Virus record (IMG/VR): IMGVR_UViG_3300027396_000058
Span: 1-33,887 of that record
Direction: 5' to 3' (one strand)
Length of the DNA: 33,887 bases
Source of the DNA: a virus
How positions within the stretch are numbered: position 1 is the first letter of the stretch; each line of letters starts with the position of its first letter. Made by a program: the position numbers and the translations under genes. The notes below the pieces were generated by a model. It did not search any database and was not told the origin of the DNA. It saw only the letters and a program-made list of their open reading frames with translations. Of the stretch, positions 25,030 through 32,885 are shown piece after piece.

Positions 25030-25743
25030 TTAGTTGGCGAGCAGGTCGCGAACAAACGATTCGTAGGTGTCACCTGCCACGGTGGCGGGTGCGCTGATGG
25101 GTTTAACGGTGCGTTTGGCGATCGCGGCGCGGTCGGCGACCAGCGGCTTCCATTCGCTTTCCTTGAGCTGCAGGAGCTGGCCTACGAACACCTTGGTGAT
25201 CGCTTCCTTGGGCAGCTTTGCTTCCTTGCATGCCTTGAGGGCCTTGGCCCTCTTGACGCGCAGGGCTTCCTGCACGCGCAGGGCGTCCAGTTCCGCGGTC
25301 AGGGCGGCAATCTTGGGATCCACTGATTCTTCGGCTTTTTTCTTGGTGGGCATGGGGGGAGGCATTTCCTCGTCACTGCCGAGCAGGGCGGCTTCCATTG
25401 CGGCGGCCTCGTCGTCGGTGCCGTAGTCCTCGCCTTCCTCGACCTCGTCGGGGGGCAGGACGTCGGATTCGGATCCATCCATCGCCGGGGTATCGTCCTC
25501 GACGATAGGTTCCAAGCCTGGCTCTGCGCCGGCGGCCGGTTCCTCGTCCATCAATTTCAATGCGCCCAGGATTTTTTTGCGCTTTTCGTCGGTGCTCATG
25601 CTAGCGTCGTTGAGGATGGCTAGCACGGCGTTTCCCAGGTGGGAAGCAAAGTCCCCTTCGTCGTCTGCCTCTTGGGTCGGTTGCATTTCCCCAGGCGGCA
25701 TTTGAACGGCTGGGTCGTGATCCATGGTTTCCATGGGGTCCAT
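25030..25743 (-). CDS. Nested scaffold protein (in-frame internal start)
   Basis: An ATG at 25743 (MDPMETMDHD) inside the protease-scaffold gene is preceded by AAGAAAGGAACGTC. This is the same ribosome binding site style as those of the tail tube, decoration and capsid genes. It falls just after the protease domain (codon 176 of the parent), so the 237-residue product would be exactly the acidic scaffold. Nested scaffolds are known from lambda (C/Nu3) and related phages. Here the signal is unusually clean. Confidence 0.75.
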   Translation of the reverse strand: MDPMETMDHDPAVQMPPGEMQPTQEADDEGDFASHLGNAVLAILNDASMSTDEKRKKILGALKLMDEEPAAGAEPGLEPIVEDDTPAMDGSESDVLPPDEVEEGEDYGTDDEAAAMEAALLGSDEEMPPPMPTKKKAEESVDPKIAALTAELDALRVQEALRVKRAKALKACKEAKLPKEAITKVFVGQLLQLKESEWKPLVADRAAIAKRTVKPISAPATVAGDTYESFVRDLLAN

Positions 25744-26268
25744 GACGTTCCTTTCTTGATAACTTTCTAACAGTCCCTTGGTCGTGGCCGGATCTGCGAC
25801 CAGATCCACACTGTCCACGTCCCGTATTTCAGTGACCAGCTCCGTGCCCTGCGCGGTGGTCTGCACCTCCGCGGTGGCGTTGTGGCTGAGTCCAATTGCG
25901 TTGGGGTCGTGGGCGACCCACCAGCGGAAAGCCTCGGCCAACGGATGCGCCGGGTTGTACTGCAGGTCCCCAAACAGTCCCTCGGGGGTGAAGCGCACGT
26001 TCACCAGGCGCCCAAAGCGCTCGGAGAACTTGCGCGGCTCGCTGCCGGTGTTGTGGTCCAGGTTGACCTTGCAGCCTTCGTATTTGGCCGCGGCGGCCTG
26101 CACGGCCTCGCGGGTGTAGACGCGGTTATTGCGGCTGCGGAATCCCAAGATCTTGCAATTGGGAATGGTCGGCACGCTCGGAGCGGGCGCGGCGGTCAGC
26201 GTGAGCGCTGCCAGCTTCGGCAGGCCCTTGATGACATCTTCGCGCAAACTGCAAATTTTTTGGCTCAT
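25030..26268 (-). CDS. Prohead protease fused to scaffold
   Basis: The first about 175 residues form a prohead protease: His72 (VNLDHNTG), 'FGRLVNVRFTPEGLFGDL', Ser128 (AIGLSHNATAEV), and 'DVDSVDLVADPATTKGLL'. The rest is a charged, acidic scaffold with a helical end (DPKIAALTAELDALRVQEAL). Such fusions cut themselves and the capsid during head maturation. I prefer ATG 26268. An in-frame GTG at 26283 adds five residues but would lie inside the GTCATTTA motif. Neither start has a clear ribosome binding site. An internal start yields scaffold alone (25030-25743). Confidence 0.82.
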   Translation of the reverse strand: MSQKICSLREDVIKGLPKLAALTLTAAPAPSVPTIPNCKILGFRSRNNRVYTREAVQAAAAKYEGCKVNLDHNTGSEPRKFSERFGRLVNVRFTPEGLFGDLQYNPAHPLAEAFRWWVAHDPNAIGLSHNATAEVQTTAQGTELVTEIRDVDSVDLVADPATTKGLLESYQERNVMDPMETMDHDPAVQMPPGEMQPTQEADDEGDFASHLGNAVLAILNDASMSTDEKRKKILGALKLMDEEPAAGAEPGLEPIVEDDTPAMDGSESDVLPPDEVEEGEDYGTDDEAAAMEAALLGSDEEMPPPMPTKKKAEESVDPKIAALTAELDALRVQEALRVKRAKALKACKEAKLPKEAITKVFVGQLLQLKESEWKPLVADRAAIAKRTVKPISAPATVAGDTYESFVRDLLAN

Positions 26269-26272
26269 ACAA

Positions 26273-26281
26273 GTAAATGAC
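26273..26281 (-). promoter_or_regulatory. GTCATTTAC junction motif variant
   Basis: One base away from the GTCATTTAT consensus, between the sigma-like gene stop and the protease start. No ribosome binding site follows it here, unlike the other junctions. Confidence 0.35.
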
Positions 26282-26290
26282 ACGCGTGCG

Positions 26291-26770
26291 TTACTCGCAG
26301 AAGATCTGCAGCATTTCCACGCCCTGCTCGTAGAGGGCCAGGGTGTCGCCGGCCGTGTGGCCGGTGGCGCGGGCGGTGCGGGTCAGGCTCTGGCGGTGCA
26401 GGATGCGCTCGCGCAGAACCTCGGCGTGCTCGGTGGGCAGGACCTGCAGCGCGTCCTCCAGCAGGTCAGTCTCCAGCAGCTCGCGCTCGGTGCGCTCCTG
26501 ATGTTCGCCGATGAGCGGCTCCGCGGAATCTTCCCAGCGCGGCCGGCGGCCAAACACGTAGCGGTAGACCGAGCCCTTCACCCAGAGCCGGGCGTAGGCC
26601 CCAAAGGTGACGCCGCGGTCGGGAGCCCAGCGCTGGCTGGCCTTCAGCAGGCCCAGCCACCCCTGCTGGATCAGGTCGTCCAGTTCGTAGTGGGACGTGT
26701 GGTAATACTGGCTGGCCACTTGGAGCACCAGCGGCTCATGGGAAAGGATGATGTGTTGGTCCACTGCCAC
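26291..26770 (-). CDS. Sigma-70-like RNA polymerase factor
   Basis: The 159-residue protein has a recognisable sigma region 2 (about 8-71): HEPLVLQVASQYYH, then ELDDLIQQGWLGLLKA, RGVTFGAYARLWVKGSVYRY. A weaker region 4-like segment follows (103-154; EDALQVLPTEHAEVLRERIL, then a degenerate helix-turn-helix). It would direct host RNA polymerase to particular promoters. Its place between portal and protease genes, inside the late structural unit, is unusual. The start is GTG 26770, with a weak GCGGA upstream; a second GTG lies two codons on. An alternative is a structural or DNA-binding protein that borrowed the fold. Confidence 0.75.
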   Translation of the reverse strand: MAVDQHIILSHEPLVLQVASQYYHTSHYELDDLIQQGWLGLLKASQRWAPDRGVTFGAYARLWVKGSVYRYVFGRRPRWEDSAEPLIGEHQERTERELLETDLLEDALQVLPTEHAEVLRERILHRQSLTRTARATGHTAGDTLALYEQGVEMLQIFCE

Positions 26771-26781
26771 GGAGCGTCCGC

Positions 26782-28356
26782 CTAGAAGGTCTCGGCCTGT
26801 GCGTCGGCCGGTTCGGCTGGGGCTGGCGCCCCGGCTGCGTCACTGCCGGCTGCGTCCTGCGCCGGGTTGGTTTCGGGCATGGCAGGGGATCCCCCCTGCG
26901 GCGGTTGCTGTTGCTGTTGCTGCTGGCTGCCCTGCGGCGGGTCCGCCTGCAGGTTCTTGTGCTCCGTCTCGTAATCCAGGCCCAATTCCGAGCAAATGGT
27001 CTGCTTGCTCTTGATGCCCATTTCGAGATAAGTGCGGTTGGTGGCGGCTTCCTTGTCGGTGTCACGGGTGACCAGGCTGGGGCCTTCCGCCTTGATGGTG
27101 ACTTCCGTGAGGGCTTCGGCGGGCAGGATGCCGCGCTCGACGGCGGCGCGGATCTGGCGCCAGATCAGGCTGCGGTTGGGGTTCAGGCGGCGCTCGCCAA
27201 AGGCTCCGCCCAGGAGCGCCTGCAGGCGCTTAAACGTGCGGTGCGCGGGCCCCTCGGCCACCAGGGCGCTGGCGTAGTTGTTGTTGCTGGCGTCCGCGCT
27301 CATCATGGTCTCGGAAATGCCGTAGCGGCTGGCGATGGCGCGCAGGTTGGCCTGCAGTGCCTCGATCAGCCCGCCAGCGTCCAGATTCGCCGCGGGAAAC
27401 TCGTAGTCGATATTGTCCGAGCTGGTCAGGATGGTGCCGTAGCCAAAGCGGTTCAGGTTGGTGGTCTGGCTGGTGGCGGGGTCGGTCACGGTGGCGTCCG
27501 TGGCGGTGGCGCTCAGGGCGGCCAGGGCGTCCGGGGGTGCCTCGCGCACCTTGCGAATCACCGCAAACTTGGCGCGGGCCTTCGCCAGGGTAATCAGGCT
27601 GGTGAGCAGATCCTCGCAAAAGCGGAAGTTGCCCTCGACGGCGTATGTCGTGGGCAGGCCGCGCTTGGCGTTGGAGTCCGTGTTCAGCTTCAGGTGCAGC
27701 ACTTCGTCCGCGGGAATCAGGACCGGCGTCAGGCTCTCGTAGGGGCGCTCGATGACCCAGTAGCCGCGCACGGTCTGCGCGTCTTCGGGGTCGCTCTCGA
27801 TGCCAAAGCTATGGTCGGGCTGGCCGGTGGAATCCTCGCGGGAGCGCACCAGCTCGGGCTCGATGAAGCGCACGGCCACCAGGCCCCCCTGCTGGGGGAA
27901 TGTCCGCAGGAAGCATTCGCCGTCCACGTGCAGGCGGCGCACGGCCTCGGCCTCGATCTCGGGCAGGCTGTTGGCCTCCCGGAACAGGTCCACGAGCTCC
28001 TGCACCTGCCGCACCAAAGTTTCGCTGGTGCCCTTCTTCCGCGGCATGGCCACGTAGGTCAGGCCGGTGCCAACGACATAGCTGATGTGCGCGGCCACGG
28101 CGGCGATGGCGTATTCGTTGTTCTTGCAAATGAGGCGGCTGCGGTCCCGGATCTGCTTGAGCTGGAACCAGTTGATGTAGGTGGGCAGGCTTTCGCCGGT
28201 CAGGCGGTTGTCGCGGCGGGCCAGGTAGGTCTGGGAGCTGCCGTCCAGGAAGCCATAGGGCGATCCCTCCGCAAACAGGTCCCGGCTGTCCCCGTAGGGG
28301 AAGAAGGGGAGACTGGCGTGAAAGTCGGTGGATTCCTGCGCGCGGCGTAGGTTCAT
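26782..28356 (-). CDS. Portal protein
   Basis: The 524-residue protein has the order of lambda/HK97-type portals: an N-terminal clip/wing part with SRLICKNNEYAIAAVAAH, 'VRRLHVDGECFLRTF', 'VRFIEPELVRSREDS', 'IPADEVLHLKLNTDSNAKRG', the long helix with 'LEALQANLRAIASRYGISE' (I for L at its start), and 'IRAAVERGILPAEAL'. The C-terminal tail is low-complexity, with seven Gln in a row and Pro/Ala stretches. Terminase lies upstream and protease downstream, as expected. Confidence 0.9.
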   Translation of the reverse strand: MNLRRAQESTDFHASLPFFPYGDSRDLFAEGSPYGFLDGSSQTYLARRDNRLTGESLPTYINWFQLKQIRDRSRLICKNNEYAIAAVAAHISYVVGTGLTYVAMPRKKGTSETLVRQVQELVDLFREANSLPEIEAEAVRRLHVDGECFLRTFPQQGGLVAVRFIEPELVRSREDSTGQPDHSFGIESDPEDAQTVRGYWVIERPYESLTPVLIPADEVLHLKLNTDSNAKRGLPTTYAVEGNFRFCEDLLTSLITLAKARAKFAVIRKVREAPPDALAALSATATDATVTDPATSQTTNLNRFGYGTILTSSDNIDYEFPAANLDAGGLIEALQANLRAIASRYGISETMMSADASNNNYASALVAEGPAHRTFKRLQALLGGAFGERRLNPNRSLIWRQIRAAVERGILPAEALTEVTIKAEGPSLVTRDTDKEAATNRTYLEMGIKSKQTICSELGLDYETEHKNLQADPPQGSQQQQQQQPPQGGSPAMPETNPAQDAAGSDAAGAPAPAEPADAQAETF

Positions 28357-28373
28357 GACTGCCCCTGCGTTAG

Positions 28374-28682
28374 TTATTCGTCAACGACCGCAAAGCCGGT
28401 CAGGCGTCCGCCGGAGAGGATGCGGATCTTGAGCCCCTTGCCGGCGGCGGTGGCGGCCAGCGGGGTGGTGGTATCGCTAAACGCGGTGACAAATTGCTGC
28501 AGGTCGCCCAGGATGATCGGGCCGGTGAGCGCGTCAGCGTCGGAGTCTTCGATCTGGAACACGATGCCGCCCAGGTTGGTGACGCCCACCATGAGCAGGG
28601 AATGCACCACGCCCACGGCGGGCACGGTCAGCGCAAAACTGCCCGGGCCGGTAAAATCCACGATTTTTGTTGCAGAGGCCAT
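28374..28682 (-). CDS. Small beta-rich protein between terminase and portal
   Basis: The 102-residue protein (MASATKIVDFTGPGSFALTV to GGRLTGFAVVDE) has regular hydrophobic strands and no charge clusters, as in small trimeric head or spike proteins. I do not recognise the family. ATG 28682 has AAGAAAGGAGC upstream, directly after a GTCATTTAT motif, and it precedes the portal by 17 bases. A head decoration role is possible. Confidence 0.6.
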   Translation of the reverse strand: MASATKIVDFTGPGSFALTVPAVGVVHSLLMVGVTNLGGIVFQIEDSDADALTGPIILGDLQQFVTAFSDTTTPLAATAAGKGLKIRILSGGRLTGFAVVDE

Positions 28683-28697
28683 AAAAAAGCTCCTTTC

Positions 28698-30185
28698 TTA
28701 TAAATGACCCGTCACGCGCTCCACGGCTTGGGAGGCGGGCAGGTAACAGGCCAGGTTGAACGCGTCCGCCAGGTCGGGGGATTTTCCCAGGCGGCGCTTG
28801 GTCTGGGTCTTCGCCTCGACGACGCGGCGGTTCATGCTGTCCACGACAAACACCGGCGCCTTCAGCTCGGCGACCAGTTGCTGCTGGGTCGCCAGGGGCA
28901 GCGCCTGCATGCTCAGGTTGCCGTCGCGCGCCAGCTCGGCCGCCAGGAACCAGAGCTCCGAGCGCAGGTTGGGAAAATCGCCGGGCCAGTTGCTGGTGGT
29001 GGACGAGTTCACGCCCACGAAATGAAAGCGCTCGGTGCCAATGCCGGCGCAGTCCACGACGCCGGCGCCCAGGCCGCCCTCGTCGATGTAGATGGGCACG
29101 CTGCGCGCGGGCTGGTGAACGGTGCCCTGCTCCGCGGCCAGCTCCTTGAGGCGTTGGGCGGTCTGGGTGATCGTCCAGCCGCGGTGGGCCTCCAGGTGGG
29201 TGATCGCCCGGCCGCGGCGCACGACCATGACGGTGCGGTCGTCCCCAAAACGGGCTACGTCGCAGCCGATGGCGGCCAGCCAGTTGGGCTGGACCTCCAT
29301 GGGTTGCAAAAGCAATGCCAGGGCGCTGTCCCCCCAGACGCTGTTGATCGCGCGGGTCGGCCAGCGGCCCAAAACCTGTATCTCAAACAGGGGATCTTCC
29401 GGCAGGTAGGTCTGCCCCTCGAACGTGAACGCGTTCCAGGGGTGCGGCTCGTCGTCGCGCAGGCGTTTGCACTCGGTGGTTAGCCGCTCGGTGACTTGCT
29501 CGTAGGTGACGGCGCCCGGCACCACCAGACGCCGCTCGGTGACGTTCGGGTGATCCAGAGCGCTCATTTCTAGCACGGTGTGCCGGCCGCTCGATTCTTC
29601 GGCGTAGGCCGGGCTGCTCACGTCGTAGGGGTTGTAGATGCCCAGAAAACAGTAGTTGGGCCCATGGGAAAGCATGGTTCGCGCGCGTTCCCAAAAGACC
29701 TTGTCGACGCCGGCGGCCTCGTCAAACACGATCATGAGGGCGGTGCCGTGCCGGCCCTGGAAGGCGTCGGCTTTGTTCGCGGTCAGGCCGTGGATGAAAT
29801 GGTTTGGGTTTTCCTCGAGCCTGGTAGACTTAGGCAAAAAATGCGGATCGCCGCGGCGCACGTTGCGCAGCTCCTTGAACAACAGATCGGCTACCTGAAT
29901 GTGTGTGGGCGCGGTGGTCAAGCAGATGCCGGGGTTGCGCGTGTCGTAGAACCAGCTTGCCGCCAGGCTGGCGATAAAGGTTTTTCCGACCGCGTGGGCG
30001 GCGCGCACCAGGACGCTGTAGGGTGGCTGGGTGAGGGCGCGCAGGATGGCCGCCTGCTGGGCGGTGATGCGCAGCCCCTTGGCGGCGGCGTATTCGACCG
30101 GGTCGGTCGGCAGGGCCCGGGTGCGGGCTTCCAGCTCCTGGCGGGTGGCCCTAGCTCGGGTCAGTAGAGTTCGAATGCTTGGCAA
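28698..30185 (-). CDS. terL: Terminase large subunit
   Basis: The 495-residue protein has a Walker A-like loop (61-70, RAAHAVGKTF), a Walker B (150-156, LMIVFDE) and the RNase H-like nuclease with Asp309 (IGCDVARFGDDRT) and Asp368 (VPIYIDEGGLGAG). It pumps DNA into the prohead and cuts the concatemer. TTG 30185 is the likely start, with GAGGAG three to four bases upstream and no ATG near. It overlaps the small subunit by 35 bases. Confidence 0.93.
   Translation of the reverse strand: MPSIRTLLTRARATRQELEARTRALPTDPVEYAAAKGLRITAQQAAILRALTQPPYSVLVRAAHAVGKTFIASLAASWFYDTRNPGICLTTAPTHIQVADLLFKELRNVRRGDPHFLPKSTRLEENPNHFIHGLTANKADAFQGRHGTALMIVFDEAAGVDKVFWERARTMLSHGPNYCFLGIYNPYDVSSPAYAEESSGRHTVLEMSALDHPNVTERRLVVPGAVTYEQVTERLTTECKRLRDDEPHPWNAFTFEGQTYLPEDPLFEIQVLGRWPTRAINSVWGDSALALLLQPMEVQPNWLAAIGCDVARFGDDRTVMVVRRGRAITHLEAHRGWTITQTAQRLKELAAEQGTVHQPARSVPIYIDEGGLGAGVVDCAGIGTERFHFVGVNSSTTSNWPGDFPNLRSELWFLAAELARDGNLSMQALPLATQQQLVAELKAPVFVVDSMNRRVVEAKTQTKRRLGKSPDLADAFNLACYLPASQAVERVTGHL
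28700..28708 (-). promoter_or_regulatory. GTCATTTAT junction motif at terminase end
   Basis: The motif overlaps the last codons of the terminase (GGT CAT TTA TAA), followed by AAGAAAGGAGC for the next gene. It is thus coding and junctional at once. Confidence 0.45.
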
Positions 30186-30555
30186 TTTCTCCTCGGATCA
30201 GTTCCAGCTCCCGGCGCAGTTCTTCCAGTTCCCGGCGCTCGCTCGCCTTGGCAAATTGCTCCGGGTGGCGGCGTTCCAGCAACCAGGCGGAAGCCTGCCA
30301 ACTTTGATTGGCATGTCGGGCCAAGTTTTCTAGATTGTTAGCGATGAATTGTTCTTCGGCGGTCTGCATCTTCTGGACCAGCTCGTGGTAGATCCCGGAC
30401 TTGGCCTTTTTCCCTTGCTTGCGCCAGTGGTAAAGAGTCTTGGGGTCGATGCTGGCGCACGCGGCCGCCGTCTTGATGGAAGCCCCCAAAGTGATGGACC
30501 GGCAGATGGCTCGGATCTTGGCCTCGGTGATGACGCTGGTTTTGGTTTTCGCCAT
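30151..30555 (-). CDS. terS: Terminase small subunit
   Basis: The 134-residue protein has a helix-turn-helix at its N-terminus (about 15-48; LGASIKTAAACASIDPKTLY, then HWRKQGKK), followed by EEQFIANNLENLARHANQSW and WLLERRHPEQFAKASERREL, then a coiled-coil end. These are marks of small terminase subunits, which recognise packaging sites on phage DNA. It overlaps the large subunit by 35 bases, supporting coupled expression. Confidence 0.85.
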   Translation of the reverse strand: MAKTKTSVITEAKIRAICRSITLGASIKTAAACASIDPKTLYHWRKQGKKAKSGIYHELVQKMQTAEEQFIANNLENLARHANQSWQASAWLLERRHPEQFAKASERRELEELRRELELIRGEIAKHSNSTDPS

Positions 30556-30586
30556 AAAACCCTTTTTTAGGTCGGGAATATTAGAC

Positions 30587-30832
30587 TCACGCCGGCTTGG
30601 TTACGTCCGGCCCGGGTGGCTGCAGCTCCTCCGCTTTCAGCTCGCCGGCCTGAATCCGGCACCAGAGGCGCAACGCCTCCAGCCCCTCGGCCATGTACAT
30701 GGTCGCCGCCGCCTGGGCGCGCTCGTATTCCCCGGCGCAATAACTAGCGTACGTCTCGTTGAACCAGTCCACGCTAACCATGCACTGCGCTGGGTACACC
30801 GGCTTCGGGCTGCTGTTGGGTGTTGGGTTCAT
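30587..30832 (-). CDS. Small acidic protein upstream of terminase
   Basis: The 81-residue product (MNPTPNSSPKPVYPAQCMVS to LQPPGPDVTKPA) has a helical middle (ERAQAAATMYMAEGLEALRL) between Pro-rich ends. Its start overlaps the KTSC-domain gene as ATGA, and the terminase small subunit follows 31 bases after. I recognise no family. Confidence 0.55.
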   Translation of the reverse strand: MNPTPNSSPKPVYPAQCMVSVDWFNETYASYCAGEYERAQAAATMYMAEGLEALRLWCRIQAGELKAEELQPPGPDVTKPA

Positions 30833-31635
30833 CGGATGCGCCTCCTGCGTCCACCGGGAGCATGCGGGCTATCCGGGTTGGCGATTAAGTGCACCGCGGT
30901 GCGGAGCATGCGCCGGCCAATGGCGCCGCGGTTACTGTAATAGCGCAGGGTGGACCAGTAGAATTTGCCTTTGGACGGGGCGCGCATGGCGCCGTCCATG
31001 ACCTTGCGTGGCACGCTGGGATAGGTGTAACGGCCGGAAGGATTTGGCGCCGAAGGCTTCAGCACGACCATGGTCAGGTCGCCTATGTCGCGGGGGTCCT
31101 GATCGGCCCCGTAGTCGCCGCCCCAGGTGCGGTAGTTGAAGGCTCCGATCCAGGAGCTGTCCACGTCCACGTCCTGCCCGTCCTGATACCCGTAGGTCAG
31201 GCTCAGGTAGCCGTGCTGGGTCAGGTCGCGTTTGCCGTAGGGTCTGGGTTCATGGCGGGTGGTTTCCGGCGGCAGAATGCCGGTGCCTCCGGTCTCCCTG
31301 CCACCACCACGGCCACCGCGTCCGCCCCGGCCCCCTCCGCCCGTCTGTCGGCGGCGTTGTAGGTCCCTCGGCACCAGCGCGGTTTTCAGCCCAGAAAGCT
31401 CGTTTTGCAGGATGCCGTAGAGCCGCTTGTACTCGGCGGCGTAGGATTTTTGCGCCGCGGACGTGACCGGTGGGGTGTCACCGGGTCCCGGTCGGCGGAT
31501 CTCCAGCTCGTTTTTTTTTGGGGGAGCCGCCGGCTTACTGCCGTCCGGCTGGCCACGTCCCGGAGAGCCGCTGCCAAACAGCACCCGCCCCAGAAAACGG
31601 CCCAAAGATCCGAAAAAACTGCCTGTTGGTAGCAT
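30829..31635 (-). CDS. RGG-box and KTSC-domain protein
   Basis: The 268-residue protein has a Pro/Gly-rich N-terminus. A helical stretch (61-90) leads to an RGG-type box (about 99-113; GGRGGRGGRGGG). The C-terminal KTSC-like domain (about 159-235) reads DSSWIGAFNY, DLTMVVLK, YTYPSVPRKVMDGAM and SKGKFYWSTLR. The KTSC domain is a small domain found alone or fused to other proteins, of uncertain and possibly nucleic-acid-related role. RGG boxes often bind RNA or single-stranded DNA. It lies upstream of the terminase genes. An A9 run (31511-31519) within codons 39-42 could allow slippage to a short alternative end. GAGG precedes ATG 31635. Confidence 0.65.
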   Translation of the reverse strand: MLPTGSFFGSLGRFLGRVLFGSGSPGRGQPDGSKPAAPPKKNELEIRRPGPGDTPPVTSAAQKSYAAEYKRLYGILQNELSGLKTALVPRDLQRRRQTGGGGRGGRGGRGGGRETGGTGILPPETTRHEPRPYGKRDLTQHGYLSLTYGYQDGQDVDVDSSWIGAFNYRTWGGDYGADQDPRDIGDLTMVVLKPSAPNPSGRYTYPSVPRKVMDGAMRAPSKGKFYWSTLRYYSNRGAIGRRMLRTAVHLIANPDSPHAPGGRRRRIR

Positions 31636-31651
31636 AGTGTGGCCTCATTGC

Positions 31652-32041
31652 CTAAGAAGCGCAGCCCCGCCCTCCTCCCCTATAAATGACACACTCGGCC
31701 CAGGCGTCCTGTTTGGCTCCTAAAGGCGGCTGGTAAACCACTTCGACCCCATGAACATGCTTGGTGTTGTCTTCTGCCAGGATTTGCAGGTGCTGCAGTA
31801 GGTCTAGCACGGCCTTGAGGCTGTTGTCCAGGTCGCGGCTGACGGTCCAGCCCTTGCCGCCATAAATGACCAAGCGAATCCGGCAGGGGTAATGCCGCCA
31901 GGGCTTCACCTTGCCGATCTGGATGGCGTTAATGGTGATCCAGTCTTGATAGGCCCGGGTGCGGAAAGTCTTATTCCCCCGGCGCCGGTAGAGGTGGTTG
32001 ACGCTGGGGGGAATGGTCAGGGGTAGGATGAGCTGGGTCAT
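31652..32041 (-). CDS. rusA: RusA-type Holliday junction resolvase
   Basis: The 129-residue protein has the family's opening (PPSVNHLYRRRG) and the metal-binding set: Asp70 and Asp72 in SRDLDNSLK, Lys76, and Asp91 in LAEDN. These are the same residue numbers as the known Asp70, Asp72, Asp91 and Lys76 of the E. coli enzyme. RusA cuts Holliday junctions, so it would resolve branched DNA before packaging. It starts one base after the stop of the DGQHR protein. A GTCATTTAT motif lies in its last codons (31682-31690). Confidence 0.9.
   Translation of the reverse strand: MTQLILPLTIPPSVNHLYRRRGNKTFRTRAYQDWITINAIQIGKVKPWRHYPCRIRLVIYGGKGWTVSRDLDNSLKAVLDLLQHLQILAEDNTKHVHGVEVVYQPPLGAKQDAWAECVIYRGGGRGCAS
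31682..31690 (-). promoter_or_regulatory. GTCATTTAT motif upstream of the KTSC gene
   Basis: Minus-strand GTCATTTATAGGGGAGGAGG lies within the last codons of rusA, 47 bases before the next start. Another copy in the same gene (31862-31870) and one at 15407-15415 are plain coding sequence, so not every copy is a junction signal. Confidence 0.3.
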
Positions 32042-32042
32042 G

Positions 32043-32831
32043 CTAGATAATTTCCGGGAATTGCTCGCTTTCTTTCTTCCAGTTTAGCCGGCTGATAATT
32101 TTCCCGGCTCTTACGGCGTTCCAGGCGATAATGACCAAAGCCGCCAGTTGAATGGATTGCAAACGGGCGTCCGAAGTTTTGTTTTCGATGAGTTTTTTTC
32201 GCAGCACCCACACCGGGTCTGTCGCTTTCAAATCCACCCCACTGCTTAACCGTTCAAAAAATTGGTCGGCTTGCAAGGGGTCTTTTTTCTGGAATAGATA
32301 ATACAGGGCGGCTTGCCAGGTGCCTTGCAGGGCGCCAAAGGTCTGCCATTTGCGCGCCTTGGCGTAACAATCGCGGATCCTAGGGTGCTGCTCAAGCGCC
32401 TGCATAATCTCATCATTCGTGTAACCGTCTCGCACGGACCAGTTTTTGGACGTGAGCCTCTTGAGCGCATTCAGGGAAGCCGCCAGCCCGATCGTGTTGG
32501 ATTCGCCGTTAAAGTCTAGAATGTGATTGGCTCGGCGGTTGGCGCCGCAATCAATGGTTTGAATTACGTCTTCATCCAAATCATACACAACGTTCATGGG
32601 CTGTGGAATGTTCGTTTCGACGATAGCTAACAGGCGATGCTGGCCGTCCAGCAGTCGCTTACTCTTGGCAATCTTGATCGTGTCGCCATTCAGGCGCCAT
32701 TTGTTTGCCAGCATGGCCTGCATATACTGCTTCAGTTTCACGTTACTCATTTTGCGGTTGTTTGTGTTGTGTTTCAGAAATTCCAGCGCCAATTCCGGCG
32801 TCACCAGCATGGTTCGTATCGTTTGATTCAT
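32043..32831 (-). CDS. DGQHR-motif (ParB/Srx-like) protein
   Basis: The 262-residue protein holds RLLDGQHRLLAIVE (Asp62 to Arg66), the hallmark of the DGQHR branch of ParB/sulfiredoxin-fold proteins. 'KLKQYMQAMLANKWRLNGD' comes before it and 'VIQTIDCGANRRANHIL' after it. Phage members are thought to act on DNA, as nucleases or site binders, but their exact role is not settled. The C-terminal half is helical. ATG 32831 has the strong AGGAGGAAAGAC. It sits among other nuclease-like genes. Confidence 0.75.
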   Translation of the reverse strand: MNQTIRTMLVTPELALEFLKHNTNNRKMSNVKLKQYMQAMLANKWRLNGDTIKIAKSKRLLDGQHRLLAIVETNIPQPMNVVYDLDEDVIQTIDCGANRRANHILDFNGESNTIGLAASLNALKRLTSKNWSVRDGYTNDEIMQALEQHPRIRDCYAKARKWQTFGALQGTWQAALYYLFQKKDPLQADQFFERLSSGVDLKATDPVWVLRKKLIENKTSDARLQSIQLAALVIIAWNAVRAGKIISRLNWKKESEQFPEII

Positions 32832-32885
32832 GTCTTTCCTCCTGTAAAATTACGCCCCACCGTTTCCAGCGGGGCTCGCCTTCGG

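Noticed and set aside
26905-28350. Long plus-strand open frame of 481 codons
   Set aside because: It is the antisense shadow of the portal gene in GC-rich DNA, with Gly/Ala/Val/His-rich content and no family signal.
28704-29483. Plus-strand open frame of 259 codons
   Set aside because: Antisense shadow of the large terminase gene.
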